Position numbers and translations under genes: made by a program
Assembly (NCBI GenBank): GCA_006538405.1
Contig: BJKQ01000009.1
Location: forward strand, 2,242,001 to 2,306,000
Length of the DNA: 64,000 bases
Direction of reading: 5' to 3'
Source of the DNA: Hansfordia pulvinata
Lineage: Eukaryota > Ascomycota > Sordariomycetes > Xylariales
Part shown: piece by piece, positions 33,521-46,328 of the stretch
Layout of the letters: each line of letters begins with the position of its first letter
How positions within the stretch are numbered: the first letter of the stretch is position 1
The notes under the pieces: generated by a model
The model's input: the letters and a program-made list of their open reading frames with translations, nothing else
What the model was told of the DNA's origin: nothing
Databases searched by the model: none

Positions 33521-33978
33521 TAGGGCACCACGAGAGCAAGGCCCCCGAGGTCCGGGAGCACGCCCATCGCGGCGCGGCGATCGAGAGGCGGCTGTTTTCG
33601 AGACATGGCTGCCCGAAACCGATCCGGGCGTGCAACACGCCTTGAGGTGCGGTCACGAAACAGCAGCTGTCCCCAAATTGCTGGTCCTGCTGCCGCTGCC
33701 GCGCTTTCTACTGCTGCCATTTCCCCGCGAGCCGCCCCGCGTGGCCGGGGGTCTGTTGCGGAAGCGGTGAGACGGGCTTCTCGGGGACAGACAGAGATAA
33801 AGACATCAGCGTCATGTAGGCCGAAAGGAGGCCGATGGGCCCTGGCCCGCTCCCAAAGTGCACGCCCGTGAAATGGGTGATTGATGGCTCCTGCGAGCGT
33901 GGGAAGCGGGCACCTAATCAAAGTGGCCCAATAGCAAGGGCGTCCCTTATTGCACGGTTCGGGGCGCGCCGAGCGGAG

Positions 33979-33998
33979 CCCCCCCCCCCCCCCCCCCC
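33979..33998 (+). repeat. Poly-C tract, 20 bases
   Basis: An uninterrupted C run (poly-G on the minus strand) in intergenic DNA. Confidence 0.9.
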
Positions 33999-35467
33999 TC
34001 AAGGAGAGTTTGACAGTGCACGCGGCGCCTGCTGCATCCATCGTCCAAAGGTAAGAAGGGGGCCTGCCTAGAGCAATTTCATCGGCAACTGGTAGCTACC
34101 TAATGGGAGCCATAACGCAATGCCATGCCATGGCGGCAGAGGCACGTTGGCACGGTTGTGTCTATGGTCAACGCCCTTGGACTGCGTGCGAGTACTGGGG
34201 CTGTGATTCCCAATCTGCCCTGAACCGGGACGATCGCGGTTTGCTGGGAGCGAAGCATGTCGATACGTGCCTGACGGTAATTATTGCCTATCACCTTGGC
34301 CTATGTACTCGTATAAGCCCCAGTTTGAGCTGATCAGGGCGGTGTCCCAGGGGTCAGTGGCGACTGGTGCTGACCGCATTTTGCCCGACTTGTCATGCAC
34401 AATGCAGGGCTGTCAGACTAGGTACTGTAGGTACTGATACCTCCTTGCCAGGCAATCTTTTCATCTCCCTGCAGGCTTCCAGAAAGCCAACCAACCCTGA
34501 ATGCCAGCCCAGGGTCAACAGGCCAAGTGGCTTCTGGCGACACAATCACCATGTCACAAATGGCGGCACAGGACAGACCAAGCAAGTATGAGGTTGTAGG
34601 GAATTTTTACTCTTTTCGTGCCTATGTACACATGTGCTAAGAGGTGCGCACGAGGAGCGACCAACCGCTGCAGCAAGGTGGCTGGAGGAAGGTTCATGAG
34701 GAAGACGGCACAAGAGGCCCTCGGCCTCCTCCGTCCAGGCGCGACCGCCAGCCGCACGGCCCTTCATACAGATTAAGCACCGCCTCGCCAATGGAAACGG
34801 GTGATCGCAATCGCATCGGATTGCCGGCGCCGCGCGGGCGGGCGCCCCGGGTATCCTCCTCGCTTCGTGGTACGAGCGAAGAATGGGAAACAGACGTGCG
34901 TCAAACAACCAGGCACTCAAGGTATCCTGTAGAAGCATAAGCGTTCAAAGCCATGCCATCGAGCGTATCCACTTCATGACCCTCCACCAAAAACACGCCA
35001 GCAAAGCGCCCTTCGTTGGTCGCCCAAAGAGATCCATCCCCACTGAAAGAGTTTTTTTTTTGCGGGCGTCTCGGCAGCCCTGTCCTGAGTCCGTCGAATC
35101 TCCAAGATGCAATTTGCCTGTGTCCTTCAAAATGGGGTATTGAGGGCCCAGAATTGCATAAGCGGGCGGTATCAGGAATTAGATTTTTTTTCGGTTTGTT
35201 GGTCGAGATGCGTCGGTGACTTTTCCATGTGATAGGCAATCGACGTGCTGAAGGGGTATGACGGGAAATGAAAGATGAAAATCAAAAATGTCGCTGATGC
35301 CGTAGAAATGATTTGACCCGTCGGATTTTATGCAACAATCTTTTATTCCCATGGTCCTACACAGTCGGGGCGGTTTGTTTGAAAAAGGAAATGTTGGGTT
35401 GTCGGTTGCCATTACCAGGATGACCTGGGAGACGATGGCGGTAGAGAAGCTGCGTCGATTGCGCTCT

Positions 35468-36747
35468 TCAATGCGTCATCATGTGGTTGTTGTACTCGTC
35501 GTGCACATAACTGGGGTACGCCTGTACCTGTGGTTGCTGTTGTTGCGTGGCGTATCCAGTCATGTGAGGAGGTTGAGGAGAGGGGGTGACGGGACACCGA
35601 GGGGGGACGTATTTGTTCATCGGGTCCTGAACACCGAAGCAAACGCCGTCGGGGGTGATGGGGGGAGTCATGTAGCCGTCAGTAACGCCCATGACCGCGC
35701 CGTGGCCCTTCTGGGGCGTGCTGTAGACGTTGCCGTGCTTCGTGTTCACGGTGGGGTGCGTCGGGGGAGAAGGCGGAACGGCGGCACTGCGGGAGATGGC
35801 TGCTTGCTGAGCAAGAAACTCAGCAAGCTTGGGGGAGACGCGAGAGAAGTGAGGCGACGAGTACTTGCGCGACAGGGTCACCGAGGGCTGGTGCAGAACC
35901 CGAGACAGCGCAAGGACCGTCACGTTGTCAACAGTGTCCCACTCTCCATCGTTAACTTCGGGACGGCCGAGGATGGCTCTCGCCAGGGCGAGGGACGAAC
36001 GAGCCATGATGGAAGGCTTGGTGGAAACGAAGTCGCGGTGGTAAAGGGCGATCTCGCACAGGTAGGCGGACATGTGCTCGACTTCGCGGTCGTCCGACTC
36101 GTCGGCCACAATCAGCTGGGTGAAGAAGTCGACAGTGGGGTGCCCAATGGACCACTCGAGGGTGTTGAGGACGTGCATCTCCATTTGGGTGAACATGCCA
36201 GAGTCATACAGACCGCAGCACATGTTGTTGAGCTCGTTGATGATGGGAACACGCTCCTTCTTGTCTCCATACTTGGCTGCGATCAGGAGGGCGGCGCAGC
36301 CAACCAGCTGGTAGTGTTGCTTATACACGACGCGCTTGGAGCAGTACCGGTCCAACAGGTTGATGGTCAGGAACAGAGTTTCGGGCAGGAGGGCAAAGGC
36401 GGTGTGGGCCTCGATGAGAAAGTCGATCAGGTACGGCCGCATGAACCACTGAATCTCGCGCTGCATGTCAATGAGGTTGGCATCGGGGAGAGTCTCATCC
36501 TAGTCCAGAGTCAGTAGGGCGTTTTCGCGAGGTGTGTTACGTGTGGGGGACCGGGCCCTACCTCCATGTGCCTCATGTGCTGCATGATATCCTCCAGGTA
36601 CTCGTCACCGGCAAGGCGGGAGAGCTCGGTGGCGATCATCTCTTGCCGATTCCTCGCCAGCATCTTGGCGGCGTCTCTGGGGTTCATGCGGTAACGGGGC
36701 TCGTCGGACTCGACAAAAAAGCCGGAGTCGGAGTTGTGGTAAGCCAT
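35468..36747 (-). CDS. G1/S-type cyclin (Cln family)
   Basis: Exon 1 is 36562-36747 and exon 2 is 35468-36499, encoding 405 residues. The 62-bp intron (GTAGGG, branch CTACTGAC, end ACTAG) joins MRHME to DETLPDAN. The cyclin box occupies about residues 60-190, with the hallmark MQREIQWFMRPYLIDFLIEAH, the LLDRYCSKR stretch and LIAAKYGDK. Such cyclins bind and activate the main cyclin-dependent kinase to drive G1/S entry and, in filamentous fungi, hyphal growth and branching. The C-terminal 150 residues are disordered and P/Q-rich, with several Ser/Thr-Pro sites (TPPITP, PVTPSP) that could be CDK phosphorylation sites controlling turnover. It resembles filamentous-fungal Cln/Puc cyclins. A long CT-rich region upstream suggests an extended leader or promoter. 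Confidence 0.95.
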
Positions 36748-38830
36748 GGTGTCCGAGATGAAGTGGCGTGGCTTTGGTCGAAGCTGTCTTGGTGGACAGC
36801 CGGGTCTATCGTGGGTGGTGTTGGTGACTTGTTGTCGTAATGAGTGGCGGTCAGGTTCTCCAGGAATCTTTTCGAGTGGTGTAGCTCAGAGCAAATATTA
36901 TTAAAGTTATCGTGTGGGTGTTGCGTCGAGAGAACGAATGAGTGAGTGATTATCGCAACCAAGAAAGAAGTATTAAGAAATTAAGGAGCGTAATGAATGA
37001 GATGCAATCAAGTCAAAGAGTGTCGGGGCCCTGGTGTGTGCCGTGGGTGAGGACGGGTTGGTTGGTGAAATGGGATCAAGAGAAGACCGGGAGGTGGACG
37101 GGTTAAAAAGCTGCCCAACGAGTTGGCTCTGCACGGACTTCGGGTTAGCGTCAGGAACAGGGACACCAGCGTGACAGACTGCAGATAACGTGAGACATAA
37201 TGGGGGGATATCTGTCGCGACACGCCCTCCAGGAACAATGGCTACCAGCAGGGGGCACATATGGTACGCGCATTCCGATGGCCTTGATTGCTGCAGTGTG
37301 CGAACCGGACGGACTAGTTTTCAATACTCCTGGCACGCGACCGACTGTCTCTGATGCTCATCGAGATACAGCGATGCCGCCATTGCAAAACTCGAAATGT
37401 CTGCAGGGCCGGCCCGGCCACCTGCACAATGCTTCGACGTAGCGGCTCCTCACTATCATCCAATTCTTTGAATGCAGATTTTGCACGCGTACATTGAATT
37501 TGCATTCATCATCCAGGGGATGGGCCACATGAGCAGCCATTGCTAGGCGAATTGGTGCATGGATACGTGCAGCTCCCGACCCGATCCATTACAGCAAACA
37601 CGGCTGCATTGCGCAGCCACCCGCGAACGGCGGAGAGGCAGCAAAGCTAAAAGCACACAGGGGGGGAAAAGATAGGGTTGCTTACCGCCACGGTGAAATC
37701 GTTCAGGACTGGTATTCGGTACCTGTTAACGATGCGGGGTGTGGGAACGATCGAGTTAACGAGTCCCACGAAGCAAAGCTGCTACCCTCAAAGTGAAGCG
37801 TGAGTGATGAGATAAGCCGTGGGCATATACCTGCACGCGAGGGTCGAGTCAGAACTGGCAGCTCCCTGGCGTTGACCGAAATGGGTCTCATGAGGACGCC
37901 GGGGCAGGGAGAGCGGGGAGGGCTTGAAGCGGCTGCTGCTGAAGAAACATGGATGCATCAACATACCTCGACACGTGCACGCCTCGAAGGATGTTGTGCT
38001 TTACTGGGCCGCGTGCATGTAGGCGCGCGGGCGAGGTCCTGAAAGGAAAATCGGCGACAGATCCGGCTAGAATCTAAGACCGATTTATTTCCAAGGACGG
38101 GTTTCCACTGGATTGGGAGAAGAAAGTCCACGTCAGATTCCTCGATACCGAGATGGCACGGAGGAGTCGAGCGAGGACAGGCACAGCTAGATAATAGCTG
38201 CGGGCGGATCTCTTGAGGGGTGGATGGTCTGGCGTCAGGGAGAGAGGCCAGGAATGGGGGGCAGGGACGAATCGGCCGATGGGTTGGCAGGTGGTGTCGG
38301 CGAGGGGGAGGAGTGTCCGTCAAGGGAGAGGTGTCGATGGTGGTAATTGTAGATTCCTCGGAGAATTGGCGAGGAATTCTAGGCGAATCACCAGCAAGAA
38401 AGGGCCCGAAGAGGAGCGGTTGAGCGGGTAAAGCAGACGAGAGAATGGTGTGGGAAAACCGGCTTCTTCTACTCTGCTTCTCTCTTCGTCTAGTCCTTCT
38501 CGTTTCCAAGTCGGGTCTCTAGTCCGTCCGGAGGCGATCGTAGTCCGAGGGGGGCCCAGTGAGTTGGTCTATTCTCTCCTCCTTTTCCCTCCTGTAGGTG
38601 TACACGGAGAGAGCTGGTCGGTGGGGGCGTTGGGAGAGGGAAGAGAATGAGTGGATGGGGATGGGAGAGGGCGAAGGGAAGGACGGGGGAGAGGAGGTAA
38701 AAGAAGGCCTCGAGGTTGGAGGAGGGCTGAGGAGATGAAAAAGGACGGGCGGAGAGCCAGCGGCGGATTGGCTGGGCGGGTTTCCCTCGACCTACCACTG
38801 CGGGCAGTTTGAGGTCCATTCGCAATTCGA
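36748..38830 (-). promoter_or_regulatory. Long upstream region of the cyclin gene, CT-rich at its distal end
   Basis: No open frame of gene quality. Read on the minus strand, 38200-38760 is strongly pyrimidine-rich (long CTCCCC/TTCCCTT runs), like the core promoters of other genes here but 1.5-2 kb from the ATG. One reading is a transcription start near 38 kb with a long, perhaps spliced, 5' leader, as is common for G1 cyclins; another is a separate non-coding transcript. Confidence 0.35.
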
Positions 38831-40672
38831 GGTTGGACTGGGCAGGCGAGGTACCGTACTTGTCGGACGGGTACCCGACCAGCGCAGGGGGTGCTGTGAG
38901 CCCGAAGTACCGTGGGGCCGCCTACAACCTGGTTGGAAGCCGGGTACCTCCATCTACCAGAACCACCTACATTACCTTACGTGCTTACCTCTGTCGCCTG
39001 CAAGACACCGACCCCCGACCCCAGCTTGAGCTGCAGCTGCGCGCCCGAAAAAAGTCACCAGCCCTGGCGATTCATGAGTGTACAGAGAACCCGCCCTCCG
39101 CTGTAAGCCCTGCCCTGCCGCCAAGTACTGAGAAGGTTGGCTGGGTCGGCTGGGCTGGCTCAAGTGCCTACCTCAGGTACGATGGAGGTTAATGGCGTGC
39201 ATGGGGGTCTGGTAGTACCTTCTTACTAGCCCATCGAGTACCCCACAGCGTCTTGCATTCGAAGTTAGAGGTACGAGTAGGGCTCACTCCTCCTCTCCTC
39301 CACTCTCGCTCTCGTCACCGGGCTGCACTGTACGGATCGGATAGCTTCAAGCTGCCGTGGGTACCGCCAGATCCGACCCGACGCAGGATGGGCGAGGCTC
39401 GCCGTGGCGGGAACAGCAGCTCGGACGGCTCTCTTCACATCACGGTCGGTTTGGAGGCAGAGTATGGAGTCAATCTGTCGGGCGCTGTCTCGCCTTGCGT
39501 GCCCGCGTGCACGCCCTCTCGCACGTACACCCGGCCTTGTAGCACAGCAGCAAGCAGAAACACCCGGTACAGTTGTCCCTGACTGGGCGCGTAAATTGGC
39601 CAGCAGCCAGCAAGGGCAAGCAGCATAAGACAGTCCATCCAAGCAAGCCGGCTTTCAACCAGTCAATCAAAGCCATGAGACGTGCAGTCAAGCGCCCGAG
39701 CACCCTATCCGGCCTCTCACCAAGCAGGACCCATCGGCAGTCAGCCGGCAACGCATGTCTGGATAGGGCGAACAGGAGCTGTACGATGTGATATTACACT
39801 TCAGTACTGGCCAAGTCGGAGCCGTCCTACATGCAACTACGGATACCTCACCCTACGAGTACGGACGGCGAATTATCCCTGAACTCGGGAGGCGGCAAGT
39901 AGGCGCGTACTTGTGCGTACGACCCGACGTATCGAGCCGTCCGGGCAACAAAGACCGGGCTCCTCGCGTGCCTAATAGCAGCGCCGAGACCAAGGCAGGG
40001 CCAGGCAAGGGCCCGTCGGCTCGTTCTCACTACGGGGATGGAGATGGGGACGGGGTGGATGAGAGGGGGAGGAGGATGGGACGGTACGGTACGATGCGGA
40101 CAGGCAGACAAGGCCCAGGGCAAGGTCGCACCAACCACAAGCCACGGCGCCCCAGCTGGCCAGTGGTTCGGTCGTCAACACTGGTCTGAACTCGGCAAGG
40201 GAGCGGTTCCTGTGTGCGCACCGTTGCCCTCGTCCGGGATAGGCGGGAGGGCGAGGCACTGGCCGGTGGCCCTCGACCAGGTTCTGCTAGGAGAACGGAG
40301 CCTCTAGCAGGGTTGTGGCTCGCAGCGGCGGCCCATGAGAGGGCGTCAATTGGCGACCGGGCCCGACAGTCCCAAGCTGAAAGATGCTGGGGTACCCAGG
40401 CCGTCTCCGCCTCCTGATGGCTGAGGTTCGCGCGTGTGGACCTGCCCAAGCCTGCTCAAGTGCACCAAGGTTTCGCCAGCCTGCGCTCGGCAGCAATTCC
40501 AGGCTGGCTCCCTCGGCGGGTGGCACTGGGGCTGGGCATGGATCAGATGGGGGGCCCCGTGGCTGGCCCCCCCTTAGAGGCCGATGACGATACGGCACGG
40601 AGAATCGTGCTCGTACTCGCGGGCCCGGTACAAGGGCTGCCCGTGGCTGCGTACCTCTCTAGAGGTAGGTAC

Positions 40673-40684
40673 ACTCGTACGAGT
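40673..40684. repeat. ACTCGTACGAGT palindrome
   Basis: The same hexamers as the TACGAGTACTCGTA family in the opposite arrangement, extending to ACTCGTACGAGTACT. Confidence 0.65.
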
Positions 40685-41591
40685 ACTGAGGTCGTGACTT
40701 AGGCTCGGTGGTTAGCTTCGCGACCCTCTTCTAGTCTTCTTCCAAGCCTGTCTGGGTCGAGGGGCCCACGCTCCGGTAAGACTCTTCCTACCTCACTTTT
40801 TTTTTCTCAACGTCGAATGGATGCGGTGGGGTATGGATGGGTTTTGATCCAGGACAAAAGTCTGCCGGACGAAGGGCAACCTTGGACTTGGGGCATCCAA
40901 TGAACCGGGCCCGGCGCTTGACAAGTAGAACATACAGCGTGGCAGGGTAGCACGGCGCAGGCGTCATGATGTGATGATGGCGGTTGCAGCTGTAGCTTGG
41001 GCGACTACTGTATGCGTGTACGAGCACGTACGTGGTATTGGAAGTCCTCGTAGGCACCAGGGCACGGAAATCATGCCAGATCCGTCTTTGCGGAGTGCTC
41101 TGCAAGTCCATGGATTTATGATATGCCAGCATAACCCAGCAGGCATCGTACGTAGGCCTGGCCTGGCCCGGCCTGGCCCCTGGACCGCACCGCCTTCGCT
41201 CGAGCCAAGTGCCTCTATCGCCACTGGTCATGAGGCCTTTGGTCGGTTTGGTCTGCTAGTACTCAGAATGGGGGCCAAAGGCAGCTATCTGATGGAGGAC
41301 CGGGCGTGTCAGAAAGGGTGACCCGTGCCGGCGGCCACTTGGAGTATTTACCTTACCTGTAGCCACTGAAACGTGTTTATTCGCCCATCGCGAGTCGATA
41401 AGGTCATGCCACAAGGCCTCACGTGCGTGGCTGCTGGCACCTCCTTACAGGGCACTGAGCCCTCACGAAAGCAGGCTGCGTACCTAGGTCCTCGTACGTA
41501 TGAGTATCCGGAGCAATCTCGTGCCTGAGAGAAGCGGGGATCTTGGGCGATTTTGAAAAGACAACATTGAATGCTACATGTAGACATTGAG

Positions 41592-41602
41592 GTACGAGTA
41601 CT
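41592..41602. repeat. GTACGAGTACT motif
   Basis: A partial copy of the dispersed palindrome. Confidence 0.5.
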
Positions 41603-41635
41603 TGAAGAGGCCATCCTCGTAATGCAATGCATCTA

Positions 41636-41647
41636 ATGCACGTGCAT
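41636..41647. repeat. ATGCACGTGCAT palindrome
   Basis: A perfect 12-bp palindrome centred on an E-box (CACGTG). A second CACGTGCAT follows 20 bases downstream. It could be a bHLH-type binding site, but no gene is near. Confidence 0.4.
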
Positions 41648-42178
41648 CTACCCCGTAATCGCACATCACGTGCATATAGATGTAAACACTTTCCGATCGA
41701 GGCGATGCGGAAACTTCCTTTTTATTACCTCCCCCCAGAGCAAGCGCGCGCGGGGGTATGGATGCCTCGACCTGGATCCAAGGTCTGGCTACGGCCGTCT
41801 CTTGCAACTTGTCACGAGTAGATCCGTCCCGTCCCCTCAACTACACGTATCCGCATGCGCGTGCTACTTGTATGCGCCTCGATGTATGTTTCGTGTGCGT
41901 GCTTGAGATCCGCCATGCACGCAATCAAGGGCGACAGCATTCCGCCGTGCTCGTACCGCGCGGTGGTGACAAGTACTCGTAGTGAGTGGCTGCAATGCTC
42001 AGCTGGAGAAGCCAGCCGATCCCAGCTTAATTCGGAGAGGGCTCGTCTGCCCAATGCAGGCCCTCTGCAATGCGATCGAACTGCGGCCGACATCAGGAAC
42101 AGCTGGCCGTGCCATGTCGCATGGGATATCAAATGATGCAGGCCAATAGGTTCACAACGGATCGGGTGCTGGTGAGTC

Positions 42179-42190
42179 ACGAGTACTCGT
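42179..42190. repeat. ACGAGTACTCGT palindrome
   Basis: The 12-bp core of the dispersed palindrome, perfect. Confidence 0.7.
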
Positions 42191-42343
42191 ACTGCTGGCG
42201 CATCTCAAAGCGCCTACGCCGTGAGGCACCCCTGGCAGAGCGCCGTTCGTGATAATCAAGGCATGAACGGCACTGATTATGGACAACCTCAAGCCATAAG
42301 AGCTCGAGCGTGGCTTTCGTGTTGGAAATCTCCAGCCCCAAAT

Positions 42344-42386
42344 ATGCTATGCTATGCAATGCTGCCATGGCTTATGCTTTGCTATG
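42344..42386 (+). repeat. Degenerate TATGC pentamer repeats
   Basis: TATGCTATGCTATGCAATGCTGCC continuing into further TATGC words; a short imperfect pentanucleotide array. Confidence 0.5.
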
Positions 42387-43140
42387 CACCGCCACTGGTC
42401 ATGGCAAAGTGCGGGCACCTCTCTGATTTGGATCGACAGGACAAGCTGGACGGTGCGTAACTACGCGACCGGCGACGACATCTACTGTGAGTCGCGGGGG
42501 AGCAATGACGACGGAGCCCGACTCTGAATCTCGTCTGTACAGTGCCAGCCAGAAGCCAGGCATCCCGACATCCTGAGCAAGGACAGCGGAGCATGACAAC
42601 GGAAGCGGGCAGTCATCAGTCAGATAGAGTGTACGCAAATGCGAGTCTCGCAGGGAGAATCCTGCCGCCCACCCGCCCCATGCCAGGCGAGCCAGGACGG
42701 ATGGGTGATGGGCGGCAACGCACGACCGCAGCAGCGATCAGCCGTGCGGAAAGGATCTGCTGGGTCTGCCGCGCGCCCGTCGCTTTGACAAAGCATTGAA
42801 CGCCGCCGCCGTCGCAGGGGAGCACAAGCTAAGCAAGCTCTGGGGACGAGCGATTCGCTGAAGCTGTGGACAATTGATTGTTCAGGCCACGGCTCCTTCG
42901 CAGAGCACGCCTGCTTGGCCCCTACTCAGCTAAAAATAAGAAGGGAAAAAAACCACTTTACGGACGGAGCACGCACGTCCACCAGTCGATGGCGCCCAGA
43001 CATGCAGGAGCCCTACGTACGGTACCAGCGTCAGACGCCTTGCGCGCATGTGCGGGTAGGTACCCACAAAGGTACCTACATGTAGTGAGGAAGAGAGCAG
43101 ACGAAGACGCGACGCCATTACAGCGCTCGATGCAAGCTGG

Positions 43141-43154
43141 TACGAATACTCGTA
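43141..43154. repeat. TACGAATACTCGTA palindrome variant
   Basis: Identical to the variant at 33363-33376. Confidence 0.65.
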
Positions 43155-43772
43155 GAGTGACATGAGTGGAGGCCGAGAATAGAGCACTGGGCGAGGTATG
43201 TAGACCTACCTACCGACGACTACTTGTACACCGCAAATAAGCACTGTGTGAAACGATGTTCGCACTGCTGCTGGCTTCGCTCGAGTGCACTTGCCTCAGC
43301 TCCAGCCATGCTGTCGCCCCTGCCTCGTCTGACCCCGCCAAAGTCAGCAGCAGCTCGGCGTCGCTGATTGGCTGCGAAGTCCAGCAGTATCATCAAGTGA
43401 TCGCGCACAACGTGAGCCTGACATGGAAATTGAGGCATCTCGTAAGTCTGTCTGTCTACATCCCTTACCATTGAGCTTGACGATGCGCACCATCTTCTCA
43501 TTTCCATGATCACCATACCCATCTTCAATGCCACCATGATAAACGCGGCCTGGTCGGTGATGAGGAGAGTGCTGGTGGGAACTCGACCCGGGGCTAATGC
43601 ACCCTCAGCACCCGGCCACGCCGGCCTAATTGGCGGATCGGCCACCTTCGCACGCACGCCCAATCGTCCGCCCTTCTCACCCTCTTCAATGGATCCATCT
43701 CCTACCGGTGGGTATCCATCTCGGCTGCGGCCACGCACCCAGGCCACGATTTTTCCCATTCCAAAGCACAGC

Positions 43773-43786
43773 TACGAGTACTCGTA
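43773..43786. repeat. Perfect 14-bp palindrome TACGAGTACTCGTA
   Basis: Identical to the copies at 7607 and 46315; flanks are unrelated. Confidence 0.75.
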
Positions 43787-46314
43787 CTGAGGCGAGGAAC
43801 AGTTGCTGGCACAGGCATCAGCTCAAGCCCAAACATCTGCGTCCGGCGCATCAAGCCTAATGGCCATGATCTGCTCCCCGCGAGCAGCCATCTTCCGTCC
43901 GCCGCCTTGCGTGGGAAACCAGCTGTGATGCCAAGTCCCGACGTTGCACCGCGAATCTCCCTTGCCGACACGCTCGATACAACGGTCGACGCCGGCGATA
44001 GTCGAGCCCCCGGCAGGACCGTCCACTTCGCCACCCAGCCCGTTGGCTCCAGTCTATCCGCATGGGCGGTGCCTTGTACGAGTCCTCCTTTCGCGCTCCT
44101 CCCGGCCTGGAGTCTTCGTCAGCAAGAACCAGCCAGTCGCTGCATGGCGTTTCCAATATGCACAACTCGTACCAGTACCCCATGTGCCTAAGCCAGCCTC
44201 TTCGGGCACGGGCACGGCCCGACACCGCTGTTGCAACACCAAGGCCTCTGCTACCAGCCTTTCATACGCTTCCGAAGGGTTTGGGATTCTGTCGCGGCGT
44301 CTAAATTCGCACATGAGCTCAGAAGCTTCCCAGCAGAGAACCGGCGTCTATCGTCATCGTGTTTCGCGGATCTTGTCGCACTGCCTGACTGCCGGCCCGG
44401 AAACCGTTCGGCCAGGCACAAGCGCAGCCCTCCTTATGATTGCCGTCAACCCACAATCGTGTACCGGCCCAGATTAAACCGACATCAAAATGTCCCCAGG
44501 CCCGGAAAGACCCTGTGGCTCCGGTGTAGTCGCGGATACTGTGCTGTGTCTCGTCTCGTCGCACAGCAATACTCGTACCCAAGTAAGTACCCGCTCTGAA
44601 CGTTCCTGGTAGATTTCCGCTTGGTCAATGCCACGCATGTCCCTGTCTCTGTATGCGTTCGTTGCACCACTTGTGTATAAAGCCCGCAGAAGGAATCGGG
44701 CGAAAACATGGTGGTAGCCTGTTTCCAATGGCGGAAATCGTATGGTTGCGGCCGCGTTGCCGAGGCGGCAGGGCGTAATGTTCATCAAGACAAGACTTTT
44801 CAAGGGACCCGTGACAACCCCGGAACTGACAGCTTGAGTGACTCCTTTCAGGCACGGATATTTCATCATTTACCCGCTATTTTGTCTTCCTGCCTCTGAG
44901 ACGTCCATCTTGGAGCCCAGCCAGCTAGGCAAGCCCGCTTCCTTGCACCCTGTCCTGTACCAGGACCCTTCTCAGGCACGTCAGGTCTGGCCATGTTCCG
45001 GACGGTATGAGTGGACGATTGGCAGCAAACGGCAGCGGCGACGATCCAACTCATCCACAGCACAAGCTCGCCCACACCTGTCACAGCGTCGAATGATTGA
45101 CTTCGCAGGGCGGTCTGGGTGGAAAGAAGCAAGTGTGGATAATAGGGGTTTGCCGCTCGCGTCTCCCTACGTACGACCATGACACACAGTAACCAGTCGA
45201 TATGTGAGATTGATTGGTCCACGGAACCTGGCCACACCGGCCCCCCGCGCACACCAGCCCAGGCGAGCCAGCGGACCCGCTGCGAAAACGCCGCGTGGCT
45301 AGAGACTAGCAGCATCCTTCGTTTTCGAGACATTATCCTCGTCGTGTGGCGTGGGCTGATACCGGTTCCAGGCCATCAGTGATGACAATCGAAATGCATA
45401 GCTGTCAAGAGCAACGTCCAAAGGGAGGCCGGAACGAAACATGACCCCGCGCGTACCTACCCGGCGCAGCCGGATCGGTGCTGACGACGTACCAACGCCA
45501 CGACAGGGACTGGTATTTCGGTGGCCGTTGTGGGTTCATTTGCAGTGGAGTTCTCAGCAATAGGAGGAGCACGAATACTGGTAATGATGGCTGCGAATAG
45601 GGGTCCGGCCGCCTTGCATGCGCTGCGGGCCCGAGACCCAGACAATGAGCATTCGCCGCCACAATGGTCAAGATCTGCCACACGCCCGCCAGCCTCCCTT
45701 CTCACGGCTGTGCTTTGATGTCCTGCGTTGCCCAGCAAGCCCCTGCTATGGCAATGGCGGCCACATGACGTCGGCTGCTTTTCGATGGCGGAGGGACACC
45801 TGGTCTAGGTGGGGCTTTTGACGGGACGCTGCGACCACCATCGAAATTTCAGAAACGATGTTATACACAATGGTCTCGGCGTCCTTTCAACTCAGGGTCC
45901 TCTCTTGGCGCTCTAGCCAGACTGTTGTCTGATCGCTGGTCTCAATTGGAGACTCTACGAGTATTGTGTTGTGCGTCGAAACTACATGACTGATGAGAGG
46001 CGCAAAGGCGTCTCTTGCCATACAACGACGCGAGCATTGTACCAGTCCCCACCGGCCCGGGTTCCTCACAGCCAGCATCCAACCTTCCACACCATCCTGC
46101 GCCCAGGCCAACTGCTTAATGAGCAACGAACGATGTGTTGGCAACATCACATGCGGCAGCCAAACACCCATTCAGGCTCCGTCGAGAGGGTTCAACCCTG
46201 CATCACCTGGATGGGGACTGGAGGAGAAAGCCAGCCCTCGTCCCCCAGAATGCCTGTTTCGCTCAAGGGTCTTCAACTTGTCTGTCTGTTGCATTGGCTG
46301 CTTTGCCCAGCCAC

Positions 46315-46328
46315 TACGAGTACTCGTA
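46315..46328. repeat. Perfect 14-bp palindrome TACGAGTACTCGTA
   Basis: Identical to the copies at 7607 and 43773, with an additional CTCGT directly after it. Confidence 0.75.

Larger units (their letters stand above)
30974..35467. other. Repeat-bearing intergenic region, no supported gene
   Basis: About 4.5 kb with (CAT)8, a CAGT tandem array, an AC microsatellite, a C20 run and TACGAG-type motifs at 32680 and 33363. Apparent long frames at 31433-32290 (minus) and 32073-32930 (plus) run through microsatellites and look like chance. The last few hundred bases before 35468 are the likely 3' UTR of the cyclin gene. Confidence 0.55.
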
